From Dactylonectria macrodidyma (lineage: Eukaryota > Ascomycota > Sordariomycetes > Hypocreales > Nectriaceae): a stretch of DNA of 64,000 bases. The stretch spans positions 62,001-126,000 of the forward strand of contig JAGMUV010000009.1 in the NCBI GenBank assembly GCA_020744425.1, in the 5' to 3' direction. This document shows, piece after piece, positions 34,391 through 46,866 of this stretch; position 1 is the first letter of the stretch; each line of letters begins with the position of its first letter. The notes under the pieces were generated by a model that did not search any database, was not told the DNA's origin, and worked only from the letters and a program-made list of their open reading frames with translations. Position numbers and translations under genes: made by a program.

Positions 34391-35154
34391 GTATTTTAGG
34401 CAACATCTGATCCTGTTACCAGTGCTCAGACTGCTTGATTATCACAAGAGCCAACACAATGTTGGGCCAACACAATGTTGGGCCAACACAATATTGAGTC
34501 CATATGAAGCCGAGTAAACTTTGGGATCTGGAGCCCTGAATATAGGATCAAGTGGGACATTCCCGCCTCTTGGCCACTTTATCGTTCGAGAGGTGTACAT
34601 TTCAGGAGCAGATGATCCTTTGTCATCTGCATGGGAACCAGGGTCAAGGCAAAAAAGGCACAGCGCAACCGCCCTGGCTCTCCCAACAAGCTTCAGCTAA
34701 CCTACCTATACTATTGCGTGATTCTGGGGGCGCATGCGGAGGGAAACGCCTTGTTACTCTGAATATCAGAGACAATGCCGCATTCCTACTTGTTTCAGAA
34801 GCTCGGATCCTTTAACGCTGGCGAATCAACGTGTTAGACAAAGCGGCATGGTGAGATAAGCGGATGTGCCTGAACAAACAACCAACAGAAGGCTGGGTTA
34901 TTTTCAGCTCTTAGAAATTAAGTTTGTACCAAACAAATTGTTTCTTCCGGCTAAGCACCCTCTTTATCCGGACCTTCGTCGCAGTTGATGACTGGCCACA
35001 TGCCATGGGATGATCCGAGAGGCTGTGCCAACCCAAACAACACGTGACAGCCTGCTGGTAAATGAAGGACAACCAACAGGTGAGAAAATGACAAAACTTT
35101 CCCTTTCATCATCATTTCTAAGGCATCGACAATTCTGCCCAAGGTCCACCCAAA
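34391..35154. other. non-RIPped spacer, no gene supported
   Basis: Normal base composition. A plus-strand frame 34552-34815 (87 codons) has no recognisable domain. Three 16-bp tandem repeats lie at 34,451-34,496. Confidence 0.4.
34451..34496. repeat. tandem 16-bp palindromic repeats
   Basis: Three copies of CCAACACAATGTTGGG starting at 34,451, 34,467 and 34,483; the last has one change (TGTT to TATT) and a broken end. Each unit is itself an inverted repeat, CCAACA-CAA-TGTTGG. Confidence 0.8.
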
Positions 35155-36225
35155 ATGTCGAACGCGATCATAACGCAGAAACACAAGGCTGTCATTCAAG
35201 AATATCTCTCTCAGAACCAAGATGCAACTATCCAGGTACCCATATTAGGACATCGGTGGAGCAGCAGTCGTAGCGTCTTGTACAGGGTAGGACGTACACT
35301 TTTCCGACATCTCTTTAATCTGCTGATCCTCAAGAAGGCTAACAAGTTTTCCAGCTTGTCTGGAAAACGGACTACTGGAATGACCCCACATACAACCCTG
35401 AAGAGAGAATGCGTGTCCTGATTGAGGGTCGCTGGGTTACTCTGATCATTTGGGTAAATGATGCTGATGATACCACCTACTTGGCCAGAAGCCTCAGAAG
35501 ACCAAACATCTTCCTGCTCGTATATGACGTCACGGATAGGTATACCTTTGAGTACATCAAGAAGGTCCATGCTGAGCTGTCACATTTCGGGATATCGGAT
35601 TTTGCAGCTATGACAACAGTCAAGCTTTCTGCCCTTCATCATAAGGTTCCACAGCCACTTTCCTCGTCACAGGCCTCGTCATCAGCTTCGTCATAAGCTA
35701 TGGTCAGGAGGATAGCTAGATAAAGTCAAATAGTCCGTAGCATCCGGACCCTCTTGGCTGTCCGAGGTCATCATCAGTCTCTTCATCTATAAGACTGACC
35801 CAAAGACCCTCATTAGATAGGAAGAATAGCAAGAGCTTCTCACACACATGATCACTTCCATCTCCAAGATGCAACATGAGCTCTTTGGAGCCGATCAGCA
35901 GGGTAAACCCATCTGGGTGTGCGCGGGCAAGTCCGAACGCCCACTGGAGGACTGGGAAGTATTAGCTCAAGAGGGTGAGGAGTTTAGCACATCCATCGGA
36001 GCCCGGTTCATGAACTACTCAGGGCGGACTGGACTCGGATTGGACGATGCTTTTATGCATCAAATTGCCACTGAAGGAGCGCTGGACTTGGCTGGGGCAA
36101 ACTACCTGGGGCCTAACCAGATATTGCACGTGGTTCCCCCCCCAAAACCGTGGTATCATCATCTTAGTGCTGTGTGCAAGGCGGTAAGAAACTTTTTTAG
36201 GAAACGTTCTCAACCTTCTCAGTAA
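35155..36225 (+). pseudogene. decayed Ras-like small GTPase gene
   Basis: Fragments of a Ras-superfamily protein in shifting frames. 35155-35290: MSNAIITQKHK to VPILGHRWSSSRSVLYRV, where the P-loop GxxxxGK[ST] should be but the GK is missing. 35310-35350: a second frame with two in-frame stops leading into FQLVWKTDYW. 35409-35600: MRVLIEGRWVTLIIW and the strong Ras signature NIFLLVYDVTDRYTFEYIKK. 35848-36225: PIWVCAGKSERPLEDWEVLAQEG (equivalent to the NKxD region, where NK is GK and D is E), then FMNYSGRTGLGL (SAK region). A roughly 150-nt segment between the last two parts has no clear splice sites. Nucleotide-binding motifs are all degraded, so this is a pseudogene or a strongly diverged, intron-containing relative. 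Confidence 0.6.
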
Positions 36226-37036
36226 TTATTACCGTCTTTGTTTTTATCTTCCTTTGGTATCGTGAAATTGTCATCGTTTCCAACTATACTCTATATGGGC
36301 AGAAATATTTGTCTCCCTCAAGTATGAGCAAGTTGCTAGGAACACCAGTGACTTCGACGACTATGATCCATGTGCCCACCTTTCCCGACTTATGCTGGAG
36401 CCCGACACCCCTGATTATTCCAAGCCGAAGCAGGTGGAGATTTCTGACGTCAGGTTAGATCAAGATGGAATATTAGACACGCGCTTCTGGGTCACTCAAT
36501 TACTACTTCTCACACATCGCCAAACGGCCGACGGTCATTGCCTGGTTGGTATCAACGACGCGGGGCCAAACTAAGGTGAAGGCCTTCTGCTCTTTCAAGC
36601 TGATCAAGTCGCTGGCACAAAGGCAAAACAACACAATTGTGCTATCCCATCCTCACTTGATCAGCTCTAGCCCCCATCGTTGTGAGCAGCCAATTCATTG
36701 ACGGCCCGCTTGCGACAACGATAGCATCTTGCTCAGCGACTTGATCGATCTGCCATCTGGAGTCAATCCACGCGGATCAATAAGATGGGGCTCTACCGCC
36801 CGAAGTATAATTCTCCTACGATGGCGTTGTTGTGGACGATCCTACGTAGTGCTATCCGCTCCATCAAGGGCGAGCGAGTTGCTGATTGTGAAGGACTCGT
36901 CTTCATATAGACATCGATGGCTGACATGTTTCTCAGAAACAGACAACATCCACTGGGCGTTGGAGAGTGCCTTGGCCACGACCTCTCCAGGTTGGGCATG
37001 GAGGGGGCTGAACCAAGAACAGGGCCGTGATAATTG
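36226..37036. other. spacer, no gene supported
   Basis: A plus-strand stretch around 36,310-36,490 reads as a plausible peptide (QVARNTSDFDDYDPCAHLSR and following) but has no start, family or splice partner that I can support. The rest is non-coding, including the 3' flank of the coiled-coil gene. Confidence 0.35.
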
Positions 37037-38236
37037 TCAACTCTCCGCAATGGAAAGCGAATAATTCTTATTCAAGAGGTTGGCAGTCGCGCGATCTGTG
37101 ACCTTCTGGACGATGCCATCTTCGACCTCACTATCTAATCCATTTTGGAGCAGGAATTCTACTCGATCTGTCAGCTCATCGAGGTCGTCCCGGACTCCCA
37201 GTACAGCAGCCTCGTTGCTCTGCACGCCATCGGCAACCACTTCGCAGCCAGTGCGTAAGGCATCTACTTCTTCGCCGAGCTGTTTATTTTCCTCCTCGAG
37301 CTGCTCCACTCGCTTTACCAGCGTCGCCAGCTTCTCCGCTTCAAGTCGCTCGTCTTGCTTCGCCAGCTTATCCATCTCAAGCTGGGCAACTCGCTGCGCC
37401 AGCATTTGCAGCTCCTGGTGCAACTTACCCACCAAGACCCAAGCGACGTTGGCATGGCTGCCCACCAGGTCTGGACTACTCGACTCGCCCAGCCGGCGTC
37501 TCTTCTTGTCGTTGGACTCGGTGGGTAGGAAGGATGCGGGATTCTCGAGCGATGTGGGTTCGATGGCCTTGGGAGGGGGGGATTCGAGCTCTTCGTACGG
37601 AGGAGGCTGGTTGCTTGGGTTGTTTTGGAGCAACGACAAGTCGTCAATGATCCTGCCGCCGCTGCCGCGATAAAGCGAAACCAGAGTGTTCGAAATGTCG
37701 GCGTTGAACGGCTTGAGGGCGGATTGCTGGACAACTTGGTGAAAGGCTTTCAATTTGATGGAAGGGAGCTCTTTGTCGGATACGTAAATGTCGAGAGCCG
37801 TAGCTCTAGCGAGCGAGCATAGAGTGCTGCAAACGTCGGCCGAACGCCGCTTTCTGGGCTGGACTGGCTCTATCGCTGCGGCTGGAGCGACGAGGCGGAG
37901 AGGTTGACTCAGGTCGAAACGGAGGCGAATCAGGTTGGAGTTGAGCTTCTGTCGGACTGGTTCTGGTGGGCTCGGATATACCTCGTAGGAGAATGAGGTA
38001 ATGTCGCTGGGAGGGATGAGGCCGAGGATGGACGTGTAGGACTCGATGCCTTTCAGCCTGACGGGGCAGTGGATTGTGAAGGATGCCGAGGCGGTTTGAC
38101 TGTCGAATCGGTACTCGAATAACAAATCGTGTGTTGGAGGGTCGGCTTCGGTGAGACTTTGTGTGCCATTGTCGCATTCCCATACGACGCAAGCTGGTGT
38201 CATCACGTCGATATCGAGGCATGGTGGTGCCGACAT
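37037..38236 (-). CDS. hypothetical coiled-coil protein, intronless, 399 residues
   Basis: Single open frame from ATG 38236 (MSAPPCLDIDVMTPACVVW) to stop 37037. Residues 1-110 look globular (acidic, beta-rich). About residue 130 has a basic patch PRKRRS. Residues about 210-235 are Pro-rich (NQPPPYEELESPPPK). A second basic cluster KKRRR near 250 could be a nuclear signal. Residues about 275-370 form a long heptad-patterned coiled coil (ELQMLAQRVAQLEMDK; RVEQLEEENKQLGEEVDALR). No known domain recognised. Normal G+C content and codon use in a non-RIPped island between two transposon blocks suggest a retained gene. Tandem repeats lie just upstream of the start. Confidence 0.75.
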   Translation of the reverse strand: MSAPPCLDIDVMTPACVVWECDNGTQSLTEADPPTHDLLFEYRFDSQTASASFTIHCPVRLKGIESYTSILGLIPPSDITSFSYEVYPSPPEPVRQKLNSNLIRLRFDLSQPLRLVAPAAAIEPVQPRKRRSADVCSTLCSLARATALDIYVSDKELPSIKLKAFHQVVQQSALKPFNADISNTLVSLYRGSGGRIIDDLSLLQNNPSNQPPPYEELESPPPKAIEPTSLENPASFLPTESNDKKRRRLGESSSPDLVGSHANVAWVLVGKLHQELQMLAQRVAQLEMDKLAKQDERLEAEKLATLVKRVEQLEEENKQLGEEVDALRTGCEVVADGVQSNEAAVLGVRDDLDELTDRVEFLLQNGLDSEVEDGIVQKVTDRATANLLNKNYSLSIAES

Positions 38237-38341
38237 CTTGCGGTCCGGATACGTTGTGACGCGCCTACTGAAGTGAGATGCACAAGAGGATTCAAGACAG
38301 ACCTACCGGATTTGACACAAGTCGCAAACCACGAGCCGCAG

Positions 38342-38895
38342 AGGAGCGACTTCACAGACAAGCAACTCAGATGGCCTCCAGAAACCTGCAAGGCCACGCG
38401 AGTCCTTTCCCCCGATCCCAGGTCTTCCAAAGAAGGAGTTGAATCGTTCGATGGGTAGAAGCCGGAAAGCTGACCGGGGCGCGAAGAAGCTCGAAGCAGC
38501 ACGTGGTTTGATGTCGAAAACAAGGGAGGAGAGAAACGAGAGGCGAGGAGCGAGCGAGCTTCGCGGACAGGCAACCTACTTGTCCTCGAGAAAAACCTCC
38601 AAGGCCAAGCAGATCCCTTCCCCAGGCCCCAGGTCTTCCAGTGAAGGAGTAAACTCGTTCGATGGGTAGAAACCGGACAGATGGCCCAGAGCGCGAAGCT
38701 TGCAAGAAAACGCGGGTTGATGCGACGAGACAAAGCGCCACGCAGCAAAAGGAGCCAAACGTCACAGACAGGCAACCTACCCGACCTCGAGAAAAACCTC
38801 CGAGGCCAAGCAGGTCCCTTCTCTTGACCCCAGGTCTTCCAAAGAAGGAGTATCGACTTGTTCAGTGGGTAGAAGCCGGACAGCTGGTAAGAGCG
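38342..38895. repeat. about 205-bp tandem repeat, roughly 2.7 copies
   Basis: The core CCAGGTCTTCCA(A/G) followed by GAAGGAGT and TCGTTCGATGGGTAGAA(G/A)CCGG recurs with GGTCTTCC at 38,421, 38,632 and 38,833 (periods 211 and 201 bp). The linking part (CAGACAGGCAACCTAC, CTCGAGAAAAACCTCC, AGGCCAAGCAG) also repeats. Units are diverged at many positions. Confidence 0.8.
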
Positions 38896-38931
38896 CGACG
38901 TTTGCGGTAGCTTTTGACTGCGGCGACGATG

Positions 38932-38988
38932 ACACGTGATGGGTGGTGGTGATAGTGATGATGGTAGTGATGGTGGTGAAGAAGGAAG
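38932..38988. repeat. GTGATG-type trinucleotide microsatellite
   Basis: Imperfect run of GTG, GAT and GGT triplets. Confidence 0.7.
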
Positions 38989-39117
38989 TGCGTCTTGGGT
39001 GGCTGGGAGTCACGTGATCACAATCAGTGCCGTTGCTCAGCCACGCGCGCACTAGCCACACTCTGTAACGCCACTGGACAGGGTGTCGGGATTGCTGGCC
39101 AGTGACTTGTCAGTACT

Positions 39118-39300
39118 TGTTAGTGTGGATCCGACCGTACATTCCGGGTTTAGCCACCGTCCCGATTTACACCTAATTTATAAGGCAATAGCCGATATCG
39201 CTGATTATAAAGCCGACTGCGGCGTCTCCCCTTTTTCTAGCTAGTCAGATTAATCATAACATATAATTCCTATGCATCTTACTGCGGCTAGCTTTTAATA
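39118..39300 (+). repeat. 5' LTR of the copia element (183 bp)
   Basis: Aligns without gaps to 58,306-58,488; preceded by GTACT. Confidence 0.88.
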
Positions 39301-39499
39301 ATTATAAGTCTAGTAGTAGCTCTTTAAGGCTATTCGCATTAATTCATATTATTTAATTATATATATAGTGCTTTAATTAACCTATAGTTAGAAAGGCGCG
39401 TAGTCCTAAGCCGCCGGATTATGACTAATATTATGAATTAAAGCTATTACGATCTCTCTTACTAAGCACTCTAAATAATAATAAGATAATAGATACGAA

Positions 39500-42400
39500 G
39501 TTATCTTTAACTAAATCTCTTCTTAAATATAAGAAAAGAGAAAACTGGATCCTATGGATTAATAAAGTCAAAGTCCTTTCTTAAGACTATAAAGTCTAGG
39601 ACTACATTAACCCAGATTAAACTAAGGATATTAAAAATAAGGTTTTTAGTATAAAAGAACCCATTCTTACTAATCTAAAAGACAGACTGACTCTCTTTAG
39701 TCTTTTAAATAAGATAGGGATTAAAGAAAAATAACTATACCTTAAGCTATTTAACTATTAGTTAGATACTTAGAAAGAGACTAAGAGAATACACATCCTA
39801 AGATATAAAAGAGATTATATAGTATAAAGATATAAGAAAACTTATTATAACCGCTTAATTAATAAAAAGAAGGAAAGAATAACTCTCTTAAAGACTGTAA
39901 TTATAGAATCCTTAGGCCCTATCTTTAAGGAATATATTAGGACTAAGCTAACCTTATAAAGGAAGATTATAGCCCTAAAGGAATATATTAATCCTTAACT
40001 GAACTAAAATATTAAGGTTATAAAAGACTGCTTCTAGTCCTTTATTATAAAGAAAGGAACTAAGGATTAAGAGACTTAGGCTTTATACTTTAAAGAAGTA
40101 TAAAAGAAGTATAATATTTATAATATCATTTCTATTCCTAAGTAAAAACCTTAAATAGAGTTTATAAAAGCAGTTTAGTTATATTCTGACTTTTATATCC
40201 TTTAATTAATAGTAATTATAAAGGCTAAGCTTTAAAGTAATAAAGTTAATAATCTAGACTTACTAATTAGGATCTTTAAATAAACTATTCAAAACTAAAA
40301 ATCTTTAAAGCTATAAATAAATATAGTTATAACTTTAAACGCTTTAAAACTAATAGTTAATGTATTATAATTAAGATAATGACTTTATTAAAAAAGTCTT
40401 ATATTATATATTACTTACAGATGCTCTTATAAGACTAGAAAAGACTAGTAAGTATATTGCTTTAACTATTAGAAAGAATATAAACTTAATGCTGCTTTAG
40501 AAGGCTGGTTTATAAGAGACTACTAAAAGAAGTATTTAATTAAATTTCTTAAGAAGCATTCTAATAAAAAGAAGAAGGCTAAAGACTGGATTCTATAGTT
40601 ATAGTTAAAGATACTAACTCTCCCTTAATAGAGATAGTAAGGCTATTAATAATAGCTAAAGTAACTACCTTAATAATAAGGAGATACTCTTATAATTAAT
40701 AACTAAACTTTAAAAGGTCTTTTATAGAGTTATAACTTTATAATACTAGTAGTTAGAGCATTAGCTAATTAAAAGCTTAAAGATATTATAATCTATAATA
40801 TAGGAGCTATAAAGCACTTCTTTAATTACTTTAACTAGTTTATAGCAGAGGATTTTAATCCCTTTATTAAAGAAGAAACTCTTACTAAAGATATAATTAT
40901 AGTTATAAAAGGCTAAAGCATAGTAAAAATCAGAGTATCCTGCTCTAGTTACTTACTTAGGCATATTCTATACTATTTAAATGCTTATTATATTTCTAAT
41001 ATACATCTAAGTGCTATATTAGCTAGGATTATATATAAAGCTAGTATTCTTTAAGACTAAAAAACAGACTTTTTATATCTTAAAGGAGTTAAAGAACCTA
41101 TAGTTTGAATAACTAAGGCTTTTAATTAATTAGTCTTAATAATAAGGTTATCTTTAATACTGAATTCTATATCTCCTAGGGCAGAAATTTCTTATTACTA
41201 AGATACTAAACTTTAGTATTAATAATATAGTTATATTAGTTAGAAAGCTCTCTCTTAGTTAGTTAAAGCGAGCTTAAGAGTGAAGATAAAGGGACTAAGA
41301 CTCTATAAGTATGAGAAATATGCTACTTTAAAGGCATTATACATAATCTTAAGAAACACACTATAGTATATTCTAAAAGGCCTAAAAAGGTTATTTAACT
41401 ATAATCTTCACTACTTTTTAATAATAATATATAATAGCTATAAATACTAGGTGCTATTTATATATATTATAACTAAAATGCAGTTCTTTTATCCTATTTA
41501 AACTAAGCCTAAGATTAGGATTGCTTTTAAGCAATTATAAGTATAGCTAAAAGTCTAATTTAGAATTAAGATATAGCTTCTTTAGTATAACAGCGAGAAA
41601 GCTCTATTTACTAGCGATTAGAGAGAAATCTTTAAGAATGAGGGCATAGTGGTCTATAAGTTAGCTCCTTTGACTCTTACTTAGAACAGGGGTGTAGAAG
41701 TCTTAGGAAAAGTTATTAAGACTAAGAAAAGGACTATAATAGTAGAGTTAGGTCTTTTTAAAGAGCTCGTATTAGAAATCTATCTTATAGCAGTCTATTT
41801 AACTAATTGTACGCCTTTCTATTCTTCTAGAAAGTAAGTAACACTATACTAACTATAGTAAGATTAGGTTTATAATAATATTATATCCTTTAGAAATATT
41901 CCTAAAGATAATAAACTTATAATATTATATTTTAAAGTCTTTAAATACTTTATATATTTAATAATTATAAAGGCTTTAGAATATATTAAGTTATATAAGT
42001 TATTAAGTCTATTTATATAAAAGGCTTATATAGGCTATTTAATTAAATATAAAGAAGAATCTTAATATATAATTTAAGTCCTATCTAAGTATATAAAGAA
42101 GGTTATAATATTAGCTAATATTAGCTTTAATAAGTAGAAAAGCTATAATTTAAAGAAAAAAGAAGAAGCTAAGGCTTATTAAGAATATATATATAGAATC
42201 CTAGAAAAGATTAATGCTTAAGATATTATTAAAGAAGAAGATATTAAAGAGATCATTAGACTTAATATAAGTATAATAAGGTCTTTTATTAATCCCTTAA
42301 CTATCTTAGAAATGCTATTTCTTATATAATCATTACAGCCCCCGCCTAAGGAGGACGGAAGTTAAGGAACTTAGCTAATACGCCCTAATTAGGAAGAAAT

Positions 42401-44560
42401 CTAATAAAGAGAAATAACTCCTATAATGCCTAAAGAGTTAGCTATTTCAGAAGGTTAATATCTTTCACTTCTATAGTTAGGGAGTAGAAGAAAAGCTATT
42501 AAAAAGAAAAACCGATCCCCCTTATTAAAGAACGTACTATTAGAAAATTCAAGTATACTATATATAATAAGATTTATAGATATAGTGAGGGGCGAGGTAT
42601 TAATAGCCTACTGCAATCCTACTATAAGCTTACTAACTATAAGTTCTCTCTCTCTAAAACCTATATTAATCGATTCCTTAGAAGAAGATGATTTAGATAA
42701 TATATAAGATAACTTATTATTAAATAATAATAAAAAAGAAGAGTAAGTAAAAGATATTATTAAAGTTTAGCTTAAGCTAGCTCTAATTATAATAACTTAT
42801 TAATAATATAACTATAATTAGTATATTAAAGAGATTAGAATTATAATTAGATTATAAATTAGAAAACCCTTAGAAAAGGCCCTTAAGGTATAAAGACTTA
42901 AGAATAAAGTTAATTAATAGAAGAAGAAAGATATTATATTCTTAATAGTCCTTAAAGCTAGTAGATATTGCCTTTATATAGATAATATGCTTCTATTTCT
43001 AATAAGCTATAAATAAGTAATAAACTTACTATTTATATAAGAATAGCTAGAGGGAATAAATATTAAATAGAATTATCTTTCTAATATTAGTTATTTTAAT
43101 ATTATAGAAAAAGCTAGTATAGATTCTATAAAGTTAATTAATATAAAATAGGTCTTTAATTATAAAGCTAATTAAGATAGCTTTATTAATAGGTTTAAAG
43201 CCTGGCTTATTATATAAAGTGATTAGTAAGAAAAGGATAAGATTAATATATATACTTTAATTCTAATATATTAGTCATTTTATATAATATATATAAAATG
43301 CTATAAAGAAGACTTAGAGACTTACTAATATAATATTATTAATACTTTTATTAAGAATGAATTAAGACCTAATTAAAAGGTCTATTATAGAATACTACTT
43401 AGCTATAAGAAGCCTAGTAAAGTAATAAGAGTATTATAAGCTTTATATAGTCTTAGGATATTACTAAAGCTATAGTATAAATACCTCTCTTCCTTCTTTT
43501 AAGACCTAAGTTTTAAAGTATATAAAGAAGATCCCTATATTTTTAAATATAGCTATTTCTTTATTATATTCTTTATAAATAATATTATTATAATATATTT
43601 AAAGGCCCTAGAGCTTAAGTAAAAGGAAGTTAATATAGCTCTTAAGAATAAATACTAAGTTAAGGATCTTAGAGAACTTTACTAATTCCTTAGAATAGAG
43701 GTTATTTATAATTATAATACTAAGCAGATATAGCTCTTATAAGAGTTATATATTATATTACTATCTTATAAGTTCTAACTAAATAATGAGCTTATAATAA
43801 CTAAGAAGTCTTTAATTCTAGTCCTTATAGAACCTCTAATTATAACTATATATAAAGCTAATATTAATAATATTACGAGATTTAAAGCTAAGGTTAGAAG
43901 CATAGGATATCCTACTAATATTATAAGACTAGATATTAGCTTTATATCTTTAAAACTGGCTTAATTTAGTAATAAGCTGAGTTAAAAGTACTAGAAAGCA
44001 GCTAATTAATGCATCTTATACTTCTTTAATACTAAGGATCTCTGTATTTACTATATAGTAGCCCTAGAGTATGACTATCTCTTTATAGCTAGAGACGCAG
44101 CCTTTAGTAACTATTTAGTAATTAAGAAGTTATTATAAGGATATATTATTATAATATACAGTAGCCTGATTATATAGAAAGCTATAAAGTAGGATACAGT
44201 TATAACTTCTAATACAGAGGCTAAGTTACTAGCACTTTTAAGTATAGTAAAAGAATACATTTCTTTAGGCTAATTACTCTAAGAAATTAGTATTATAATC
44301 ACAGGCCTGGCTTTAATTCATTATAATAATAAGCAAATAATTAAACTAATTAATAAAAAGACTTTAAAGCTAGTTATAAAGCTTTATTATATTAATATTT
44401 ATAACTACTAGCTATATTAAGCCTATTAAAAGAGTAAAGCTATAATTAACTAATTACTTATAATAAATATACTAGCTAATAGTCTTATAAAGCCACTGCT
44501 CTTATAAAAACACTAGAATTTCATATCCTAATTATAATTAAAACCCATACTCTAATATAA
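39500..44560 (+). pseudogene. copia gag-pol relic (gag, integrase, reverse transcriptase, RNase H order)
   Basis: Plus-strand coding track broken by many TAA/TAG codons. About 40,680-42,000 corresponds to protease/integrase. About 42,850-43,800 corresponds to the copia-type reverse transcriptase, including the FFINNIIIIY active-site region (about 43,570-43,590), where the Asp codons of the usual YVDD-type motif appear mutated to Asn. About 44,180-44,500 is the RNase H end (the TVITSNTEAKLLAL block, then KLVIKLYYINIYNYQL). The order integrase before reverse transcriptase identifies Ty1/copia. Inactive. Confidence 0.7.
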
Positions 44561-44705
44561 GATCTAGCTTATCTATTAACTCTTTAATTTCTTATCTAAT
44601 TAATAACTTATAATAATATAAATAATATTCCTATATTTATTTTAATAAGAAGATCATTCTAATTATCATTTTATATTCAAATTATTATATTTATAATCAT
44701 AATTA

Positions 44706-46598
44706 CACCTTAATATATAATGTATATAATAAGTAAGTAAGTTAAATAAGTAAATAAGCTAAAAATCCCTTAATCTTTTATCTTTTTAAATAATTAATTA
44801 ATTCTTAATAACTAAAGATATCTTAATTAAATAAAAAGGAAAATATCCTTCTTACTTTTTAAGCCCTTTAAAATGACTTAAAATTAAGTATTTAGAGTAC
44901 TATAGAGATCTATAATATAGATCATACTACCTTACATTACTAGCAAAAAGGCATACTGTCTTAACACAATACTATCCTTAAATCATATTAGCTATCTAAT
45001 CTAGAGGAATAGATTATTATTTAGTTCATCCTTAACCTAGATTTATAAGGATTTCTCTTATAACTATATAATATTAAAGAAATAGCTAACTGACTGCTTA
45101 CTAACTATAATGCATTACCTATTAGCAAGCGCTAGGCTTCTAATTTCATTAGGCGATAACTAGACCTTAAGATGTGTTTTTTTTATAAATATAATTATTA
45201 AAGGGCTAAATATAAAGATCTAATTATTATTTGCGATTAGTTCTAGCTTATAAAGAATATAATTATAAAATATAGTATTAATTTAGCTAATATTTATAAC
45301 TTTAATAAGATTGGCTTTATAATAGGCATAATTATAAGTAGAATAGTTATTATAAGTATAAATAGGTATAGAAATCTAAAATCAGTTTAGCTTAGAAACT
45401 GGGAATAGGTTATAGTTATTTAAGCAATTAATATAAAAGGCTAAGCAATTCAGCTATTCATTATAGTTATAGACTAATATCACCTTACTAGCTAGTATTA
45501 GAAAAGTAACCTCTTAAGTAATTAGGCTATTATAATAACTCTAAATAGCTAGACTAATAATAAAATAGGTCTTAAATAGCTTAAGTACTTTAATTAGTAT
45601 ATAAAGAATTAATTAACTAGTTATTATTATCTTTTAATCTTTAATAGATATAAAAGTCACTACTCTATTAACTTTAAGAAATATTATAAAGAAAACTATA
45701 TTATTACGCTTTATATACTATCTTATTTATCTTACTTACTTTAGCCTCTTAATATTAGGTGCTTTAAGTAACTTAAAATAGCTTATAGTTAAGCAATTAA
45801 GCAATTAATTAAATGCTTTATAACTTATATTTTAAAGACTGAGTTCTTCCTAGCCTTTTACACTACTTATAAAGCTATTATAATAAGAAATAATATTAAA
45901 AGAGGTTTCTAAAGGGCCAGACTTATTCTCTTTAACTTAGAAAATATTATATTAAAGCTTAATATATAACTACAGACTCTAATACTAACTACAGAGGAGG
46001 TCAGCCTTTCTAACCCTTAGGTCTTAAAGACTCTAAAGATAGTACTTAAGGTTAGTTTATAATCTAAATACTTTAAAAGACAAATAAGAAGGCATTAGAG
46101 CAGCTCTCTAGTATCTATTTTTAAGGTACTTAAGTCATTTTCTAAAGGAATAAAGGTAATAATGCATTAGATAGTATTACTAAAGTCTAAGAACTAGATC
46201 CTTTAATAGGTAAATAAGACTCTTAGTAAGTAGTATAGAGCGATAAGAACCTACTTATATAAAGGAGGGAAGATAACTTTAGATAAAAGAAGGGATAAGA
46301 TAGATCAGAGAAACATTAATGCGTAGATAGTGGCTAAATCGTTAAGAAGTAGTAGTTAAAGGAGGTTAGCGCTACTAAGGGAAAAGCGCTATAGAATATA
46401 TAAAAAGGCCGGTCATAATATAAGGACCTGTCAGATTATAATTAAAACCTCTAAAGAAGAGAATAGTAATTAGTTTTAATTTATTTAATACTTTATTATA
46501 GTTTTATTAAGGTTTTAATTTTAAAGGTTAGGATTTATAGCTTACTTACTTATTTAGCTTACTCACTTATTATATACATTATAGCTATATTAAAGTAT
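44706..46598 (+). mobile_element. RIP-degraded pogo-type DNA transposon nested in the copia element
   Basis: Imperfect terminal inverted repeats: 44,706-44,760 (core TAATGTATATAATAAGTAAG) pair with 46,538-46,598 (core CTTATTATATACATTA). Between them a plus-strand transposase relic (about 44,930-46,500) shows the DDE_1 order: IYNFNKIGFIIGII (first Asp mutated to Asn), FNRYKSHYSINFKKY (position of LDGHxSH) and LSYLLQPLNIRCFKQLK (position of QPLD), all Asp-to-Asn, as G-to-A changes give. It is a different, older family member than the intact element at 4.5 kb. Ends are accurate to about 10 bp. Confidence 0.7.
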
Positions 46599-46622
46599 AA
46601 AGTAATATTACATCTTTCGTAT

Positions 46623-46866
46623 TATTATAAATAGGTTGGGACCAGGTTCCCACTAGTAGAAATAATAAGCCTATAATTAAATCTTCCACTCTGGAAGTTA
46701 GATTAGATAATTAAGACTTTATATATAATATATAGAACTAGATTACTAAGTACTAATTACTAATGTAAAGGAACTGTAATAGTATAAAATATTATAATAA
46801 GCATATCTAATAATATAGCTATTAATAATAACATCCCTTAGGTTAGATATAGAGAGAACTATAATA
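46623..46866 (+). repeat. 5' LTR of the gypsy element (244 bp)
   Basis: Aligns over its full length with 57,876-58,119. It is more A+T-rich than the 3' copy; differences seen are mostly transitions. Confidence 0.82.

Larger units (their letters stand above)
38237..39112. other. upstream region of the coiled-coil gene with tandem repeats
   Basis: 876 bp up to the target duplication of the copia element. It contains the about 205-bp tandem repeats and a GTGATG microsatellite listed separately. Several short frames through the repeats are consequences of the repeat, not genes. Confidence 0.5.

Noticed and set aside
34552..34815. 87-codon plus-strand frame as a gene
   Set aside because: No domain, no splice partners, atypical composition; not supported.
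37080..37734. Plus-strand frame 37080-37673 and minus frame 37315-37734
   Set aside because: Shadows of the intact coiled-coil gene; Ser/Arg-rich composition comes from reading its codons out of frame.
38203..38910. Frames of 130-190 codons in the region upstream of the coiled-coil gene
   Set aside because: They run through tandem repeats and repeat the same peptide motif; no independent coding evidence.
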